Below, piece after piece: positions 48,021 to 59,430 of a DNA stretch of 64,000 bases. Position 1 is the stretch's first letter. Every line of letters begins with the position of its first letter. This DNA is from Anthoceros angustus. Lineage: Eukaryota > Streptophyta > Anthocerotopsida > Anthocerotales > Anthocerotaceae. The notes below the pieces were generated by a model. It ran no database searches. It had not been told where the DNA came from and saw only the letters and a list, made by a program, of their open reading frames with translations. The translations under genes and the position numbers were made by a program. The stretch spans positions 124,001 through 188,000 of the forward strand of contig MU008215.1 in the NCBI GenBank assembly GCA_010909165.1, in the 5' to 3' direction.

Positions 48021-48039
48021 GAAAGAACATTATGGTGTT
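48021..48039 (-). repeat. Right terminal inverted repeat of E1
   Basis: Reverse complement of the left TIR with 19 of 19 matches. Followed by AGAA at 48040-48043, the second TSD copy. Confidence 0.92.
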
Positions 48040-48777
48040 AGAAGTGGTAAGCCGAGGCTTGATAAGCTCTTTGAAGGTGACGCTCCGAGCAAAAATCAAC
48101 GATCGAGTAGGAGGGTCATAGAGTTTATATGCCTTGGTTTCTTCTCCATAACCAATGAAAACCAAAGGTCTTGCCCTATCCTCGAGCTTCCTACTGCTAC
48201 GAATGGATATAGGCGTAGTCGGTGAGCCGACACCGAGGTGAAGCACTTGGTTTCCGCCCATATCACTTCAAACGGAGTGCGATGTGCACTGTACAAGCTT
48301 GGAAGTCGATTCAAGATATATGTCGAATAACCGCCTCCTCGGGCTTTTGAGGCTGACCAAGCTAGCATGGCACGTGTCATGTTGGTGGTCCGCTTGCGTT
48401 CGCCTACTCCATTTTGTTGTTGAGTATATGGGATACTTAGCTGACGTGTGATCCCTTGAGCTGCAAGGTAATCATTAAATGGAGAGTTAACAAACTCACT
48501 ACCATTATCTGACCTCAAGCATCGGAGGTAACATTCTGTTTGCCTTTGAACCATGATGATCCACTCTTTGAAGAACTGGAAGATCTATGATTTCCTCTTC
48601 ATTGGGTATGTCCAAGAGTAGCGGCTGAAGTCATCTGTTATTGTTAAATAATAGAGGGAGCCACCAAGAGAGGGAACATGTATCTTGCCAGATATATCAG
48701 CATGGACAAGATCTAGGATGTTAGCTGACCTAAAAGCGACATTGGTAGGAAAGGGTAACTCCTTTTGCTTTGCAATC
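48040..48777 (-). pseudogene. Copia integrase of element D (core and C-terminal part)
   Basis: Minus-strand reading from 48777: the end of the zinc-finger block (AKQKELPFP), HADISGKI with the first catalytic Asp, TITDDFSRYSW, RSDNGSEFVN with the second Asp, then GITRQLSIPYTQQQNGVGE with the catalytic Glu and a YILNRLPS block. A frameshift near 48260 leads to VFIGYGEETKAYKLYDP and RSVTFKE. The zinc finger proper is absent because CACTA-like element 2 interrupts the gene at 48778. The frame continues across E1 into the linker at 37749. Confidence 0.92.
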
Positions 48778-51700
48778 CCTACTAGAAAAGGCCGCCTATG
48801 TTACACTTTTTGTTAAGATTTGAACCCCCCCCTTGTTGCAATTATGTTAAAATCTTGGGGTCTTGTTACACTTATTTGGCCTTATATACGTGCTTGGTAA
48901 CCAACCTCCATCTTGTTACAATCACATGCCTTGTTGCAATTTTGTTGCAAGCAGTAGTGAGAGGCGTATTTGGCCCTTTCAAAATTTCAACATATTTGCA
49001 ACAACCAAAGTGTTACACCCTCTTATGTTACTTGGCTTGGTACCGAACCTCCTTCCCATGTGGGTTTGCCATTATTGCTTTCATTCCTTTGTTTTTCCCC
49101 GCCTTTATCATTATGTACTGTAATTATAAGTATATAATATGCCTTGGCTTGCACGACGTTGCGATGTCATTACTCAAATTTATATACGATGCCTTTTCAA
49201 ATTACACGCATAAGTGGTATCATTTGTCACCCGCTTTGCAATACCAAGGCGGCCTGCAATTTTACGCTTGTTTCCACCCTATTCCGCAAAGGCCTTTCAC
49301 GCCACTCAGATTTCAGTGCCCTTGTGGGCCCCGATAGGGTACTTGTTTTGGAAACCCTTACACCACAAGAACAATAAGACGAGTTTCACCCCATGATAAC
49401 ATGCCGGTTCTTTGCCGCATCCACATCCAAAATTGGCCCTCCCTCGCTGGATGAATCTACCGGCATCCGCATCCGGTCCGTGCTCCTCGTCATGGGAGGA
49501 ATGAACCGCAATCTCCATCCGCGACCACTGTGCTCCTCCTACTGAGGGGTGAATTTGGGGTTGTGGTTGGCATTCTCTGCCCCGCCTGCTCGCTTCGGAA
49601 GGCCTACTCCTCGTCAGATGCGCAGCCTGGAAACTGCACCTCCCACACGGCTACGATTTTGCCCTTCCTTCCTCGCGGCCTCACTGGTTTTTCCTTCCGT
49701 GCGATTCCTGATTCCTGCTTCCGGGATTTCAGAAGAACATATGACCACATGCCATTCCCATGGCCCTTGGCCGTAAGCACAAACACTGGCCGGAGTGCAG
49801 CTTGCAATTTGCGTGCTTACCTTCTCGGCCTTCTCTTTGTTTTGTTTCCGCCCACTTCCGCCTCCATATGTTTCACGCTCCTTCGCCACCCTCGACTGTA
49901 ACTCTTCCTTCCCCATCCGCCTTTGCCGCATTCCCTTCCTTTCCTCTTCCGGCCTCCTCCATCCTCCATAGGTTGCGCCACCTTTTCTCGAGCCCCGTGC
50001 AGTCCATGCTCTCGTGATCCGACTCGTGTATGTGTCGGGTACAAAGTTCGCACGGGCTCACATCTCCATCCTCTTCCGCCACCTCCTGTGTTTTTCCTCA
50101 TCGTCACCATGTCGTGACGCCTGGCCCGTCCATTGAGGCCGGATCCTGTGATGTATGTCTCCGCCTCCATTCCGCCTCGCCCCGCCGAGGGCAACGCTTT
50201 TTGGCACCATTGCGCACACATGTCGTCACCCCACGGCCCCCTCCGCCTCCATTGTCCATCCCGCCCATCCTGCTGCGCCACCACTTGATGTCCGCCGACA
50301 CCGCCATTCCCTGATGTGTACCGGCCCCATGTACCTCACTTACACCGACGCCTCTCCCTACCATGTTCTTCGTTGCCCTGCTTTCCCGAGGCACCCATGC
50401 CACCATGCCCCCTCTACGATCATGACCATCGCTATGTTCGCCACAACCACGGCCGTCGGTGTCGCTGACCACCACCTCATCGCCCGCCCATATGTCGGGC
50501 CGCCTTTGCCCCTGCTGCCAGACACCGCGTTTGCCCCACCGTAAGCGCTTCTTCTCTCGCCGCACCTGCTTTGTTTGTTCGTCATTTGGTGCTCCATGGC
50601 CTACCACCGCCTTGATGTCCCGTCCTCCCATGGTTGATCGCTCACCTCGTGACGCCCTCCATGTCGGGTTCCATACGCCTTCTTGTCCCCGCCATTCGTC
50701 CTTCCTTCCCGCACATTTGTGCTGCTTTTTCTCCACCACATGCTTGTGGCTCCGCGCTCGAATGGCTTCCGCCTCACATCTAGCGCCACCGTCCGCGGAA
50801 GGATTGACCCATTCCCACTATCCTCCTCCTTGAAAGGCCACGAGATCGGGATCCTTCTCCAACTCTATATCATTCGAACGCAATTCCTTCCCGCTTATCT
50901 GCAATCTCGCATCTCGGGTTCGTGCATACTTTGCCTCCTCACACGCCCGAGGAACTCCGCACCGAATCGCCTCGCTGGATCGCCCATGCACTTCCATGTT
51001 TGTCGCTCCTTCTAGCATGCCATACTGCCATCTCGCAGGATACGTGCCATACCGCTTGTGAAACCGCAACACCCACTGTCGACCTCCTTTCCCCACGGGT
51101 TTGGACCCATACCGCCATTTCTCGCTAGTCTCCTTCGCTGCTATTTCGTGCTGATGGCTGAAACGCCGCCTTTTCACCGTGTCGTGCCCATGCTAAGGCA
51201 TCTTCCCACTCTTCATCGCCCACCATGGAAGGTTTCCTATTCGAGGTAGTTCCCCTTTTCCTCTCTTCCAGAACCTTCGCAAAGATCCACACATCCGCAT
51301 TCTGCGTCTGCTATTTGAGAGAAATGTCTACTTATGCACGACTTCAAAGACTAACTGGAAGGCTTCCGCCACACACTTGATTAACCGGGCCTTCTCTCGC
51401 TTTTGAACGCCCTCCACCTTGTCGTACCTGTGTCGCTCACAACCTTTGTCCCGACTAGCTCCAAGATTTCTTCGTGTCTCCTTCGCTTAGCCCACCGAAC
51501 AACAATGCACGGCCTTTCACAACTCACAATTGCTCTCAGCCATTTCACTCCATGCTTGTGCAGCAAAGCATTCACCAAGGCCTCGTTATCAACACCATTT
51601 ACGAGGGCATTCACATCTATTGTGCCCCGTTCCTCGCCTCACGGCTTGATATGACACCTCCACCGCAACAAATTCCGCCCGCCATTCCCTTTCTAGGGCC

Positions 51701-52250
51701 TCTGCACCGCCGGTCCTTCCTGCTATCCTCCTCCCTCCGACCGTCCGTGCTCGTTACCTTCTGCATTCCCCGCATTTTCGCCCTCCTCTCTACATCCAAC
51801 TCCTCCGCAAAGCGTGACGGTTGTTCTCCTTCCACTTGATAGTTCCCATTCCCCTACTTGCCATCCATCATCTTCGCACATCCAACGCATTCACACAATG
51901 CACATGGAAATGACGCTCATCCCTGACACCGGCCTATATGTCGACATCAGACAATGTGTTGCGTGAGCGCCACCGATATCATCAGGTGCCACAACACACT
52001 AACCGGTCCATCATTTCGCTTGGTCCATGTCCCGCAGTCTACCGCATTGCTCCAAGTCAGTCTGCCGGGATGGAAGGTGCCAAGTTTCACGCCATCGAAC
52101 TCGAACCTCCCCGCCATCGCGCTTTCCCTCCTTCACGCTTTGTTGCCTCCTTTGCGCCGTTGGCAGCCTCCTCCCACCGTGCTCGCCGATTGAACGCCGG
52201 AAAGGTGGATGGGGCGGATGAGGAGGATAGGTGTCATGGCACTCAGTGGT
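48778..52250. mobile_element. CACTA-like TIR transposon 2 (left part; right end not found)
   Basis: Starts CCTACTAGAAAAGGCCGCC at 48778 inside the copia D integrase, followed by subterminal TGTTACACTT and TTGCAAC words as in element 1, including CTTGGTACCGAACCTCC near 49036. The interior (49.3-52.2 kb) is C-rich and resembles 17.2-19.4 kb, including the GTCCATGCTCTCGTGATCC phrase near 50004 (17778 in element 1). No matching right TIR was seen up to 64000, so the gypsy and E2 elements may be nested within it. The end given is only where resemblance fades. No transposase was recognised. Confidence 0.7.
49873..50082 (-). pseudogene. CXXC zinc-knuckle fragment in CACTA-like element 2
   Basis: The minus-strand frame reads DVSPCELCTRHIHESDHESMDCTG. 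Cys-X2-Cys plus downstream His/Asp/Cys look like a zinc-binding knuckle. The homologous block in element 1 (about 17770-17830) conserves the Cys pair and DHESMD although its frame is broken. Function is unknown; it may be part of an element-encoded nucleic-acid-binding protein. Confidence 0.45.
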
Positions 52251-52259
52251 AGGAAGAGG

Positions 52260-53074
52260 TAGATAAGAATCTGAGTGTGATGGTGTGTGTGTGCTATGTG
52301 TGTGGTGGCATGATGAGTGGCATGATGAGTGGCATGGGTATGGAAATAGGATGGTGTCATGGCTATGTGGACCATACAAGCAGAATACGGTCAAGCGCAA
52401 TTAAGGCTCTAAGATCTCCGACATGTGCGGGTGATCACGGCTCTTGAATTCGGCCAAGAATTAAGATCGGGCGGCGTGTAGGCTACAAAGTCCGCAATCC
52501 GTCATTGAGGCGGATTGTTGATGTCCGATTCAAGAGAATGATGCATCCCAAGCACTTTTCATGCACCTTGTGATGCTTCAGGTGTGCATAGGACAACCAT
52601 CCTGCCGTTGAAATTTTTGCACATCAACAATCCATCGGTGAAGCCACACAAGGTGGCAACGCGACTCAAGGGTCCGAGAGGGGCCCGAGATTCGAGCGAA
52701 GACGGAGAAGAGGAAGTCAATCGCTGACTCCAAGCCAACGTATAAGTCCATGGTAGATCGTCGAGAAAACACCTTGGATTATTCACTACTGCTTTTATGC
52801 GATCCATTCAGGAGGGCCGATCCGGGTGGAGCCGGAAGCGATTTTGGCAACGCTCCGGAGTGAGGTGATTGACAAGCATGGTTGGCGGATCGACCTGGAA
52901 GGAATCGACACCAACTTTGACTAATGCCTTACATAGTCTCGCAGGGGAGGGATTGATAGTGATGGTGTTGTTACGGGTCGGTGGACGAAGCACACCGACA
53001 ACTAAGCTTACAATCCCGGCACGCCTTCCTTCGTCCGTAGGACAAGTGGTCGCTTGAGGAGTCACACTCTATCG
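52260..53074. other. Junction region between CACTA-like 2 and the gypsy element
   Basis: Contains a GTGTGTG-rich stretch and three GATGAGTGGCAT repeats near 52300-52340. No LTR or gene was recognised, although a 5' LTR or leader of the gypsy element may be hidden here. Confidence 0.4.
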
Positions 53075-54326
53075 ATCCATTGACTTTGAAGAAAATCGTG
53101 GTGGCGCCCGGGATGGATTATGAACCAGCCAAAAATGATGTGTTCACGGTAGACACGGTAGTATGTCTCTTTCTGACTTTGAGAGAAGTTCGGATGGGCG
53201 ATTGATGAGATGGTGCTCAAATACAAGTCGAGTTCACACCGGAGATGGCACTCGGAAAGATGAGCACGTTTCTAGCCGGTGAAGCTTTAACACGCTATCG
53301 TGATCGCAAAGAAAAGATCAGGATGCACACATGTCGCTGCGAATGAAGCGGGCAAGGAAAGGCTCAAGGTCGATGATGAAGAACCGGGATCATCGGGTTC
53401 ATCGCAATCGAGGTCATCACTTATTTGGTGGACGAAATGTTCGTCAAGTTTGCTGAGATGTTTCCAGTATCTTCCATTGAAAAAATCCAGGAGTTGTCCA
53501 AGTTTGTGATCAAGCCAAATGAGCCTCTAAGATCTCGCATATCTACGGTTGCGGTGGTGAAAGACACCAAGGTGAAGACCATGAGGAGAAAGATACATTG
53601 CTTGCCGGGAAGGCGGAGGGTGATCGCCAACTGCGCATATGCTACATGGGGCATTATGAGTTGGAGCGGGCGTACGAGATGGCCGAAAGAGTTATGAAGG
53701 AGATCATCACCAATGCTTCGGGAGGAGCACAATGTGATCGGTCATACCACACTTGAACATTCGGCAGGAAGTCACATTATCGCGAGCATGTGCGGTGCAC
53801 TCAGGCGAGTCGCCATCAAAGGATCAAGTGGCTAAGCTTCAAGACATCCGTAAAGTGTTTACGGTGCAAGGGGCATAAGGCGTATGAATGTGAGCATCGT
53901 GTTGGTGGGTCAAAGGAGAAAGAGGGCAGGGCATGTGGTAAAACCGGACATACGGAAGCCGCTTGGCAAGCCCATCCCGAACTCAAACCCAAGGGCCTAG
54001 GAGACCGAGCAATGGACAAGCAGAATCGGGTGCGAAGCTACACTGGAAGGCTTAGTGAGGAGGTACCGCAAGAGCAGGCTATGAGCGTGAGCATAAACAA
54101 GGACTCATGTCCGGAAACCTATGACGACGATGTGTTTGCGTTGATGACTAAAGGTCAAGGCATCAAAGTGGGAAGCATTGATTTCAAGGGTGTAAAAGTG
54201 AAGACCGATGGGGATAGAATCATTGAGAATGCCCAAGTCATGCAGATCCAGACGAGGACGACGTCACACAGGATGAGGTTGTTCCAATACGTAGATTACA
54301 TGGAAAAAGCCATGGATGTACCGTAA
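53075..54326 (+). pseudogene. Gypsy gag with zinc knuckles
   Basis: Frame fragments carry FVKFAEMFP...IQELSKFVIKP, a YELERAYEMAERVMKEI helix (other frame) and a Cys-rich C-terminus with CLRCKGHKAYEC and CGKTGHTEAAW...HPELKPKG. The first knuckle lacks two spacer residues of the usual C-X2-C-X4-H-X4-C and the second has lost its last Cys. The HPEL ending after the knuckles is typical of plant gypsy gag. Frameshifts are frequent. Confidence 0.72.
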
Positions 54327-54328
54327 GT

Positions 54329-55100
54329 TTGCGGACACGGGATCCGACACAACCGCTCAAGCAAGCAATGCGGGCATGGATTAAGAAGGAAGCCACCGAG
54401 TTGAACATGGTGTCCGGCTTGTCACCACGTGGTGATCATCTAAAGCCGCTAGGGGAAAGGTGGAATAGCGTTAGTGAAGAATCGAACGAGAAGTCACCGC
54501 CAATGGCTTTGCACGGAGTGTGTTAGTAGACACCGTGCGATCCGGTTGCTTGGGGCACGGTGCAAGAAGCATCAATCGTATGGAGACAAGTCAAGCCGGG
54601 TGGAGGTACGGATCACCACATCCGCAGCACCAAAGAACAGTGATGGGATGACTCGCGATCCGATTCGGATAGAGTATAAGCCGTGAACAGCGATGTGTGT
54701 GGTGGAAGTACATTGTTTGGTTTCGATGCACGAAACTATGATGTGTTGTTGTGATGCTACGACGGGCCAAGAATGGGGTGGATCCGCCGCACTGTGGCAT
54801 TTTATAGGCCAAAGTGGCGGATGGAGATTTCACATGTCGCCGTAATTCCTCCGGACATGAGGAGGCATGGTGAAAGATCAAGAAGTATCGCTCACGGGCA
54901 CAAGTGTTCACCGAGGGAGGTGTGGAAGAGACAGAAGACTGCACGACACGAGGTGTCGAAGAAAGCACAACATCGAATGATGTGCGCGTGAGTCGTACCC
55001 ACCAGAGGAAGCTTTGGAAAGAGAGCGATTCGAGTGGATGCAAATATGGCGAATCACCGCAATTGTCCGGAAGAAGCCGCCACTGAAAATCATAGGAAAT
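54329..55100 (+). pseudogene. Gypsy aspartic protease region
   Basis: KFADTGSDTTAQ places the active-site Asp of a retropepsin at 54334-54336. About 350 bp downstream an NYDVLL..DVLRRAKNGVD block matches the C-terminal half of gypsy proteases. The region between is frameshifted. The protease would cleave the Gag-Pol precursor. Confidence 0.65.
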
Positions 55101-56149
55101 CTTTACAAATCGACAACCAAGTGATTCGTGGCGAGTGCATGAACAGGCATCCATCTCATGGAGTTGTGTTCGATTAGTAGTGGGTGGAGTGTGTCTGCGA
55201 TGTGGGATTCGCACAAGTATATGTGTAGAAATTGATGAGAAGACTAAAGGCCAAATCCGTGGATTATCGGCTACAAAAATGCATCCGAGCTTAGTGTGGA
55301 AGCCATAAGAGGGTGCATCAACCGCCCACCGATGTGAAGGAAAAAGCATGGCAATGAGATGCCCGGTTGACATGGTGATTGCAGGATGGGAGTGCAAGAC
55401 CTTTTCCAAAAGGACGTGGTCAAGTGCAATCGGGCGGGGAAGTGATACGGATTCCGAGAGAAGTGCAGCGATGCAATCCGCATGTTGGTACTTGCTGGAG
55501 AATGTTTGGAGCTTTGACAAACGGGGTCATGTGAGAGAAATGAAAAGGTCGAGCCGGGAGAGGAGTTCATCATTGACGGTGCAAACAGGGTCGTATGCTC
55601 ATCGCTCATTTTACATATTGCAAGTGTGGAAACACTCAGCAAAGATCAAGTTTAACCACACCAACTAAGCGGAACTGGATGGGATCCTTGAGGAGGGCAA
55701 AGCGATCGCAATGTGAGCAGGATGGATAGGTTGCCACACTATCCTCAATATTGTGGGAGAGCCCAGAGAGCTTGGCCCACAGGTCAAGACCTACCATATG
55801 CCTTCGCCGAGGTGGTGCGGCATGGTATTGAACATGAATGGTGAGGAGATGGGGAACCCACGATTGTAGAGCGGAACGAGCGATGGGTTTTGACGATGGC
55901 AGCACCTATACGCGAGGTGTGTCAAGCTTTCGATGCAAACCGGGACAAGCATTTGACCCGACATGTGTGCAATGGTTGGTGAGTGTGGAATAGCCACACA
56001 ATGCAAGTCGAGCAGAAGGTCGATGATGATGGGTGACGGGAAGAGTTTACGCCGTGACAAGTACCCAAATGTCGAAATAGTGAAGTATCGTCAGTGGAAA
56101 GCACGAGTGGGCATTCAACTCATGTATGGCAAATATGTGAGGACTTGAA

Positions 56150-56970
56150 TAGCGAGGATCAGCAGGATCCGGAGATGCCGGAGAAGAATCGGGTACCTTC
56201 TCACCGGCAAGAGTCGACGTTATGAGCGCATCAAGTTCAAAATCATCACTACTACCAACGAGCCGGTCAAGACGCACAAGTTGAGCCCAGAGAGGGACAT
56301 TGTGGATAAACGGTGTAGGGAACTTGCTGCGCTGGATTAATTGGAAATCAAGTTCACAAGATGTTGCTACCACGGTCCGCTAAAGAAAGACGAAACGGCG
56401 AATGGAAGGGCGGATGTGTGGAGATTATCGCCGAATGAGGTAACGCCTATGGAGCGATATCCCATGCCTACCCCAGATGAAATCTTTGACGCGATTGGCG
56501 AAGTATTTTACGACGTTGGACTTCCGCTCGATTCAATCAAATTGTCATCAAGAAGAAGACAAGTGTAAAACGGCTGGGCAAAAGAAATAGGGAATGGGAC
56601 GATGCCTTTTGGGCTGAAAACGCCCATCTACTTTCGTGAGGGTGGCGACTTGGAGTTGCAAGGATTACCATTCGTGAGGTGTTACATTGATGACATTTTG
56701 GTGTTCAAAACGCTGAGGAACACATTCAACACCTCAAACGCGTCAGAGACCGCCCGCTGGGTCAAGGCACATCCAAAGAAGTGTAAGTTTGCTTACAAGG
56801 AGATAGAATATTTGGGTCACAAGATTGTGCGGAGGCGTGCGTGGGCGAAGGTGCTCAATCTTATGCCAAGACCAAGGGACGAGCCGCTTGAGAGCATTCT
56901 TGGGACTCGTAACTATTATCGCCGATTCATCAAACATGAGCGACTTGCAAGGTATTGTATGATCCGATGA
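56150..56970 (+). pseudogene. Gypsy reverse transcriptase
   Basis: WRLSPNEVTPMERYPMPTPDEIFD is followed, after damage, by MPFGLKT, CYIDDILVF (catalytic YIDD near 56680), PKKCKFAYKEIEYLGHKI and ILGTRNYYRRFI. These are the standard gypsy RT blocks, with YIDD rather than the copia YVDD. The palm between the PTPDE and MPFGL blocks is shortened and frameshifted. Confidence 0.88.
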
Positions 56971-56999
56971 AAAGGGGCACAAAGGGCGTGGGAGCAAAC

Positions 57000-57810
57000 A
57001 TGAACATGCTTGGCGGGAGTTAAAGGATCAATTGTCGAAAGGCCCATGCTCAAACGGCTCGATTTTGAAAACCGCTCACTCAGATACCGACCGGAGTGCA
57101 ATCGGAATCGAGTCGATTTGCATGTGGATCAGAAGGAAAAGAAAGAGTGATTGCGATGCAGTAGGTCGAACAATTCCTGGAAGCCAATTATTCGTCGATG
57201 AGGGTGAATGTTTGGTCATGCGGGTGGGCGCTTCTACATTTTAATTTATTTGTTCGGCAGAGCTTCCAACTCGTGACCGATCACCACCGCTGTAATCGTT
57301 AATGACGAACATGAAGTTGAGTGGCAAGCTCGCAAGGTGGGCGCTGCGAATATGATATGCACATAGTCCGGTGCAAAAGTACATCACAATGCGGATGGAC
57401 TTAGGGAACCCAAGACTTGATGACAAAGATGGGACCGTGCGCGCGTGGATTTTGATCATGCTCATACATGCCAAGCATGTATATGGCTCTCATGGCCACA
57501 AGTCGAAGGAAGAAAACAACTCAATGAGGGAGGACGAGACATATGGAAATATGGGCATGCTATTCACTATTGAAGGAAGGACAAGTAGTTGATTCAGATG
57601 CCGCAACCATTCAAAAGTACCGGAAGGTCATGAGGTATACGGAGGGATGGCAAATTGTTAGTGATGATCGTGGAGTGTGTAAAATGGTCCCTCCCATAGA
57701 GGAACGGGAATAACAGAGAGTAAAGTGCACAAGACACTTTGGAGCAGTCCGCGCAATATCGGCGATTCTTGAAAGCCCTTTGCGCCATGAGGTTGCCACC
57801 CCTTTCTCAT
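57000..57810 (+). pseudogene. Gypsy RNase H and integrase zinc-binding (H2C2) region
   Basis: RNase H pieces: AWRELKDQLSK, a SAIGI-VDQKEKE segment, VWALLHF and LFVRQSFQLVTDHH, then KLARWALRI and an HHNADGL-like end near 57400. A second coding-looking stretch (about 57590-57800) reads MVPPIEERE, then HFGAVRAISAILES, the start of the H2C2 integrase zinc finger. The Cys pair and the DDE core are absent, so the gene is truncated here. Confidence 0.75.
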
Positions 57811-58298
57811 ATCATGCAAAACACGTTTTTAAAAGAGATGTGCAATGGCAGTTCCACTTAGAACAATGTAAGTAAAATCGAGGTTTTTTCCATGTATGCA
57901 CACTTTTGTTTCAGGCGCCGGCGTCCGCACCCTTCCGAGACTTACTGGGAAAGGGCAGAGTGCCAAGACTATGGGTCCAAAACACGAATATGCATTTTCC
58001 ACTTAAGGGTCAAAACGGAATTATACCGGTCAACCTGGACAGAGCCCCTACCCTTTACAAGTCCTGCTACCCAAAGGGTCATCTACTCAACCAAATTGAG
58101 CTCCGAACTGCACCGCTTTCTACATTTTCCAAATCCGCCTGTCACCAAAGTCACCTTCAACTCAAAAACAGAAAAACGCGGAGCCTCGTTGTCGCGGTGG
58201 TAGTGTGCCGCTTTCATCCCATATTGTCAATGCTTGGTCTTCAACCGGCCCGTCCGGGGTCTCGGAGTCCTTCATTCTCGACCTTCTTTCCAAGCAAG

Positions 58299-59208
58299 CT
58301 ATACACTTGCATTTTCCAATGCCCGCCTCGCATGCATCTCCTTTGCCCAAAACTTGCTGTGGCCCCGCGAAAACTTATTGTTATTTCTTCGAACTCGTCC
58401 AACCCGCTCACTCAGACATATACATTGAGCATCGTATGCGTCTTTGTCAATGGCCACAACGCCTTTTCCGCTGTATCCCGCCACCAAAATGATCCCGATC
58501 CGCAAAAGGCCAACAATCCTCGTTGGAGAACATGTTCACCAACATGCCTAATAAGCCCACGGTTTTCGATATGGCGATACGACCATCTTATCACCAGTGG
58601 TAAATCGCCTTCTTCACCACGGTCCTGGATAACTCTTGGCGCTTGATGTCTTTGCCAAAAAAGAGGAGCTTTTCCGACATTGGACTCTCACCGCGCTTCC
58701 ATCCAAATATTCCACTGCTTCCACAAAGACCACCGTTAGGTGGGATGTTGGTTTTCTCCATACCGGTATGACTCCTTTTCCGCACCAAGACCTCAAAGCC
58801 TCCCCGGCTTGAATCACCCCATCCACCCCATGCATAAGAATTATCCTAACACATCGTCGTGGTCTTCTCGTTGAAAGAGCGATGATCTCTTTCAATTCTT
58901 CTTCAACGAAAGCCTTGTCATTCTCATGTCACTGTAAACCTCGAGGGAGGTCGCAGAAAAGAAGAGTATACCTCCTCGGTGGCAAAAATCCTTTCATATC
59001 CAAAATGTCTCGATGCACCACCGATATGCCACTTTGTCCAAGACCTGTGCACTCAAACGCCACCGCATCCATGTCCTTGTCGGCCATTTGTTTTCGCTCT
59101 TCTTCCATCCGCTTCCCATGCGCTATAAACAAAATCTTGGAAAGGTTTTGGCGTGCTTTCCAAATCCTCAATGTCTCCGGCAAAGCAGAGGTCGAAAAAA
59201 CTCATTGA
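58299..59208 (-). pseudogene. DNA methyltransferase-like domain of E2 (N6/N4 type, permuted)
   Basis: Blocks on the minus strand: VVHRDILDMKGF..RRYTLLFCDLP-R-GL (58929-59183), which aligns with RDILDM...LFVCD of E1 and corresponds to motif IV (D-x-P-Y-G expected; Tyr is replaced by Arg as read). Then IILMHGVD...GEALRSWCGKGVIPVWRK (about 58770-58850), homologous to the E1 helix block, then DKMVV..PYRKP and motif I FCGSGSF / LVAGYSGKGVVAIDKDAY (58300-58510, split over two frames). Order IV before I again shows the permuted architecture. Frameshifts make it inactive. Confidence 0.75.
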
Positions 59209-59430
59209 CAGCTGGAGGCGCGTCACCGCGATTGTGTGCGCCGGCCACCGACTCCAGAACCGGCGGCGCGCAGGGAGGCGGCCGCGCCATGAAAGTGCGG
59301 CGCCCGGCCAGTGCCGGCCACCGCATCAGTGCGCTGCCGCGCGCCAGGCGGACCGGGCGCACTTGCGCCTGAAACAACAGAGGCACGGCCACGACGCGGC
59401 GCCACCGACCGCGACTCCCCAACGAATACA
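59209..59430. repeat. GC-rich insert with GCCGGCCACCG words in the E2 methyltransferase gene
   Basis: GCCGGCCACCG recurs within 220 bp of very GC-rich DNA between the ParB-like and methylase parts. The word reappears at 63645-63705 in the E2 transposase gene. It probably represents an intron or non-coding insert. Confidence 0.7.

Larger units (their letters stand above)
37750..48039. mobile_element. TIR DNA transposon E1 with transposase-like and DNA-methyltransferase-like genes
   Basis: Both ends carry the inverted repeat AACACCATAATGTTCTTTC (37750-37768 and, inverted, 48021-48039), with weaker similarity continuing inward. The insertion is flanked by the 4-bp direct repeat AGAA (37746-37749 and 48040-48043). 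Deleting the 10,290-bp element plus one AGAA restores the copia D frame, which independently proves the boundaries. Inside, a transposase-like gene reads leftward (about 42210-38767) and a ParB-like plus DNA-methylase gene reads rightward (about 44455-47459). The 4-bp TSD excludes Tc1, hAT, CACTA and PIF/Harbinger; Sola and Ginger groups also make 4-bp duplications, but the protein motifs suggest the DUF7869 group. Both genes contain frameshifts. Confidence 0.9.
35156..48777 (-). mobile_element. Minus-strand Ty1/copia element (element D), split by E1 and truncated by CACTA-like 2
   Basis: On the minus strand the order is integrase (48777-48040), insertion E1, linker, RT, RNase H, purine tract and 3' LTR (35408-35156). 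The 5' part (5' LTR, gag, protease and integrase zinc finger) is missing because CACTA-like element 2 begins at 48778 within AKQKELPFP, just after the integrase zinc finger. Remaining frames are the best preserved in the window. Confidence 0.9.
53075..57810 (+). mobile_element. Decayed Ty3/gypsy retrotransposon (element F), gag-pol without recognised LTRs
   Basis: Gag, protease, RT, RNase H and the integrase zinc-binding domain appear in order on the plus strand, which is the Ty3/gypsy arrangement (integrase last). The integrase core is missing and the sequence changes character near 57810-57900, where E2 begins, suggesting truncation by that element. No LTR pair was found. Confidence 0.82.

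Noticed and set aside
37750-48039. Assignment of E1 to CACTA, hAT, Tc1 or PIF/Harbinger
   Set aside because: The 4-bp duplication AGAA and the AACACC terminus do not fit their 3-, 8-, 2- or 3-bp duplications, and the protein motifs differ.
57906-58646. 246-codon plus-strand frame
   Set aside because: It runs antisense to the E2 methyltransferase motif I region and has no recognisable domain.
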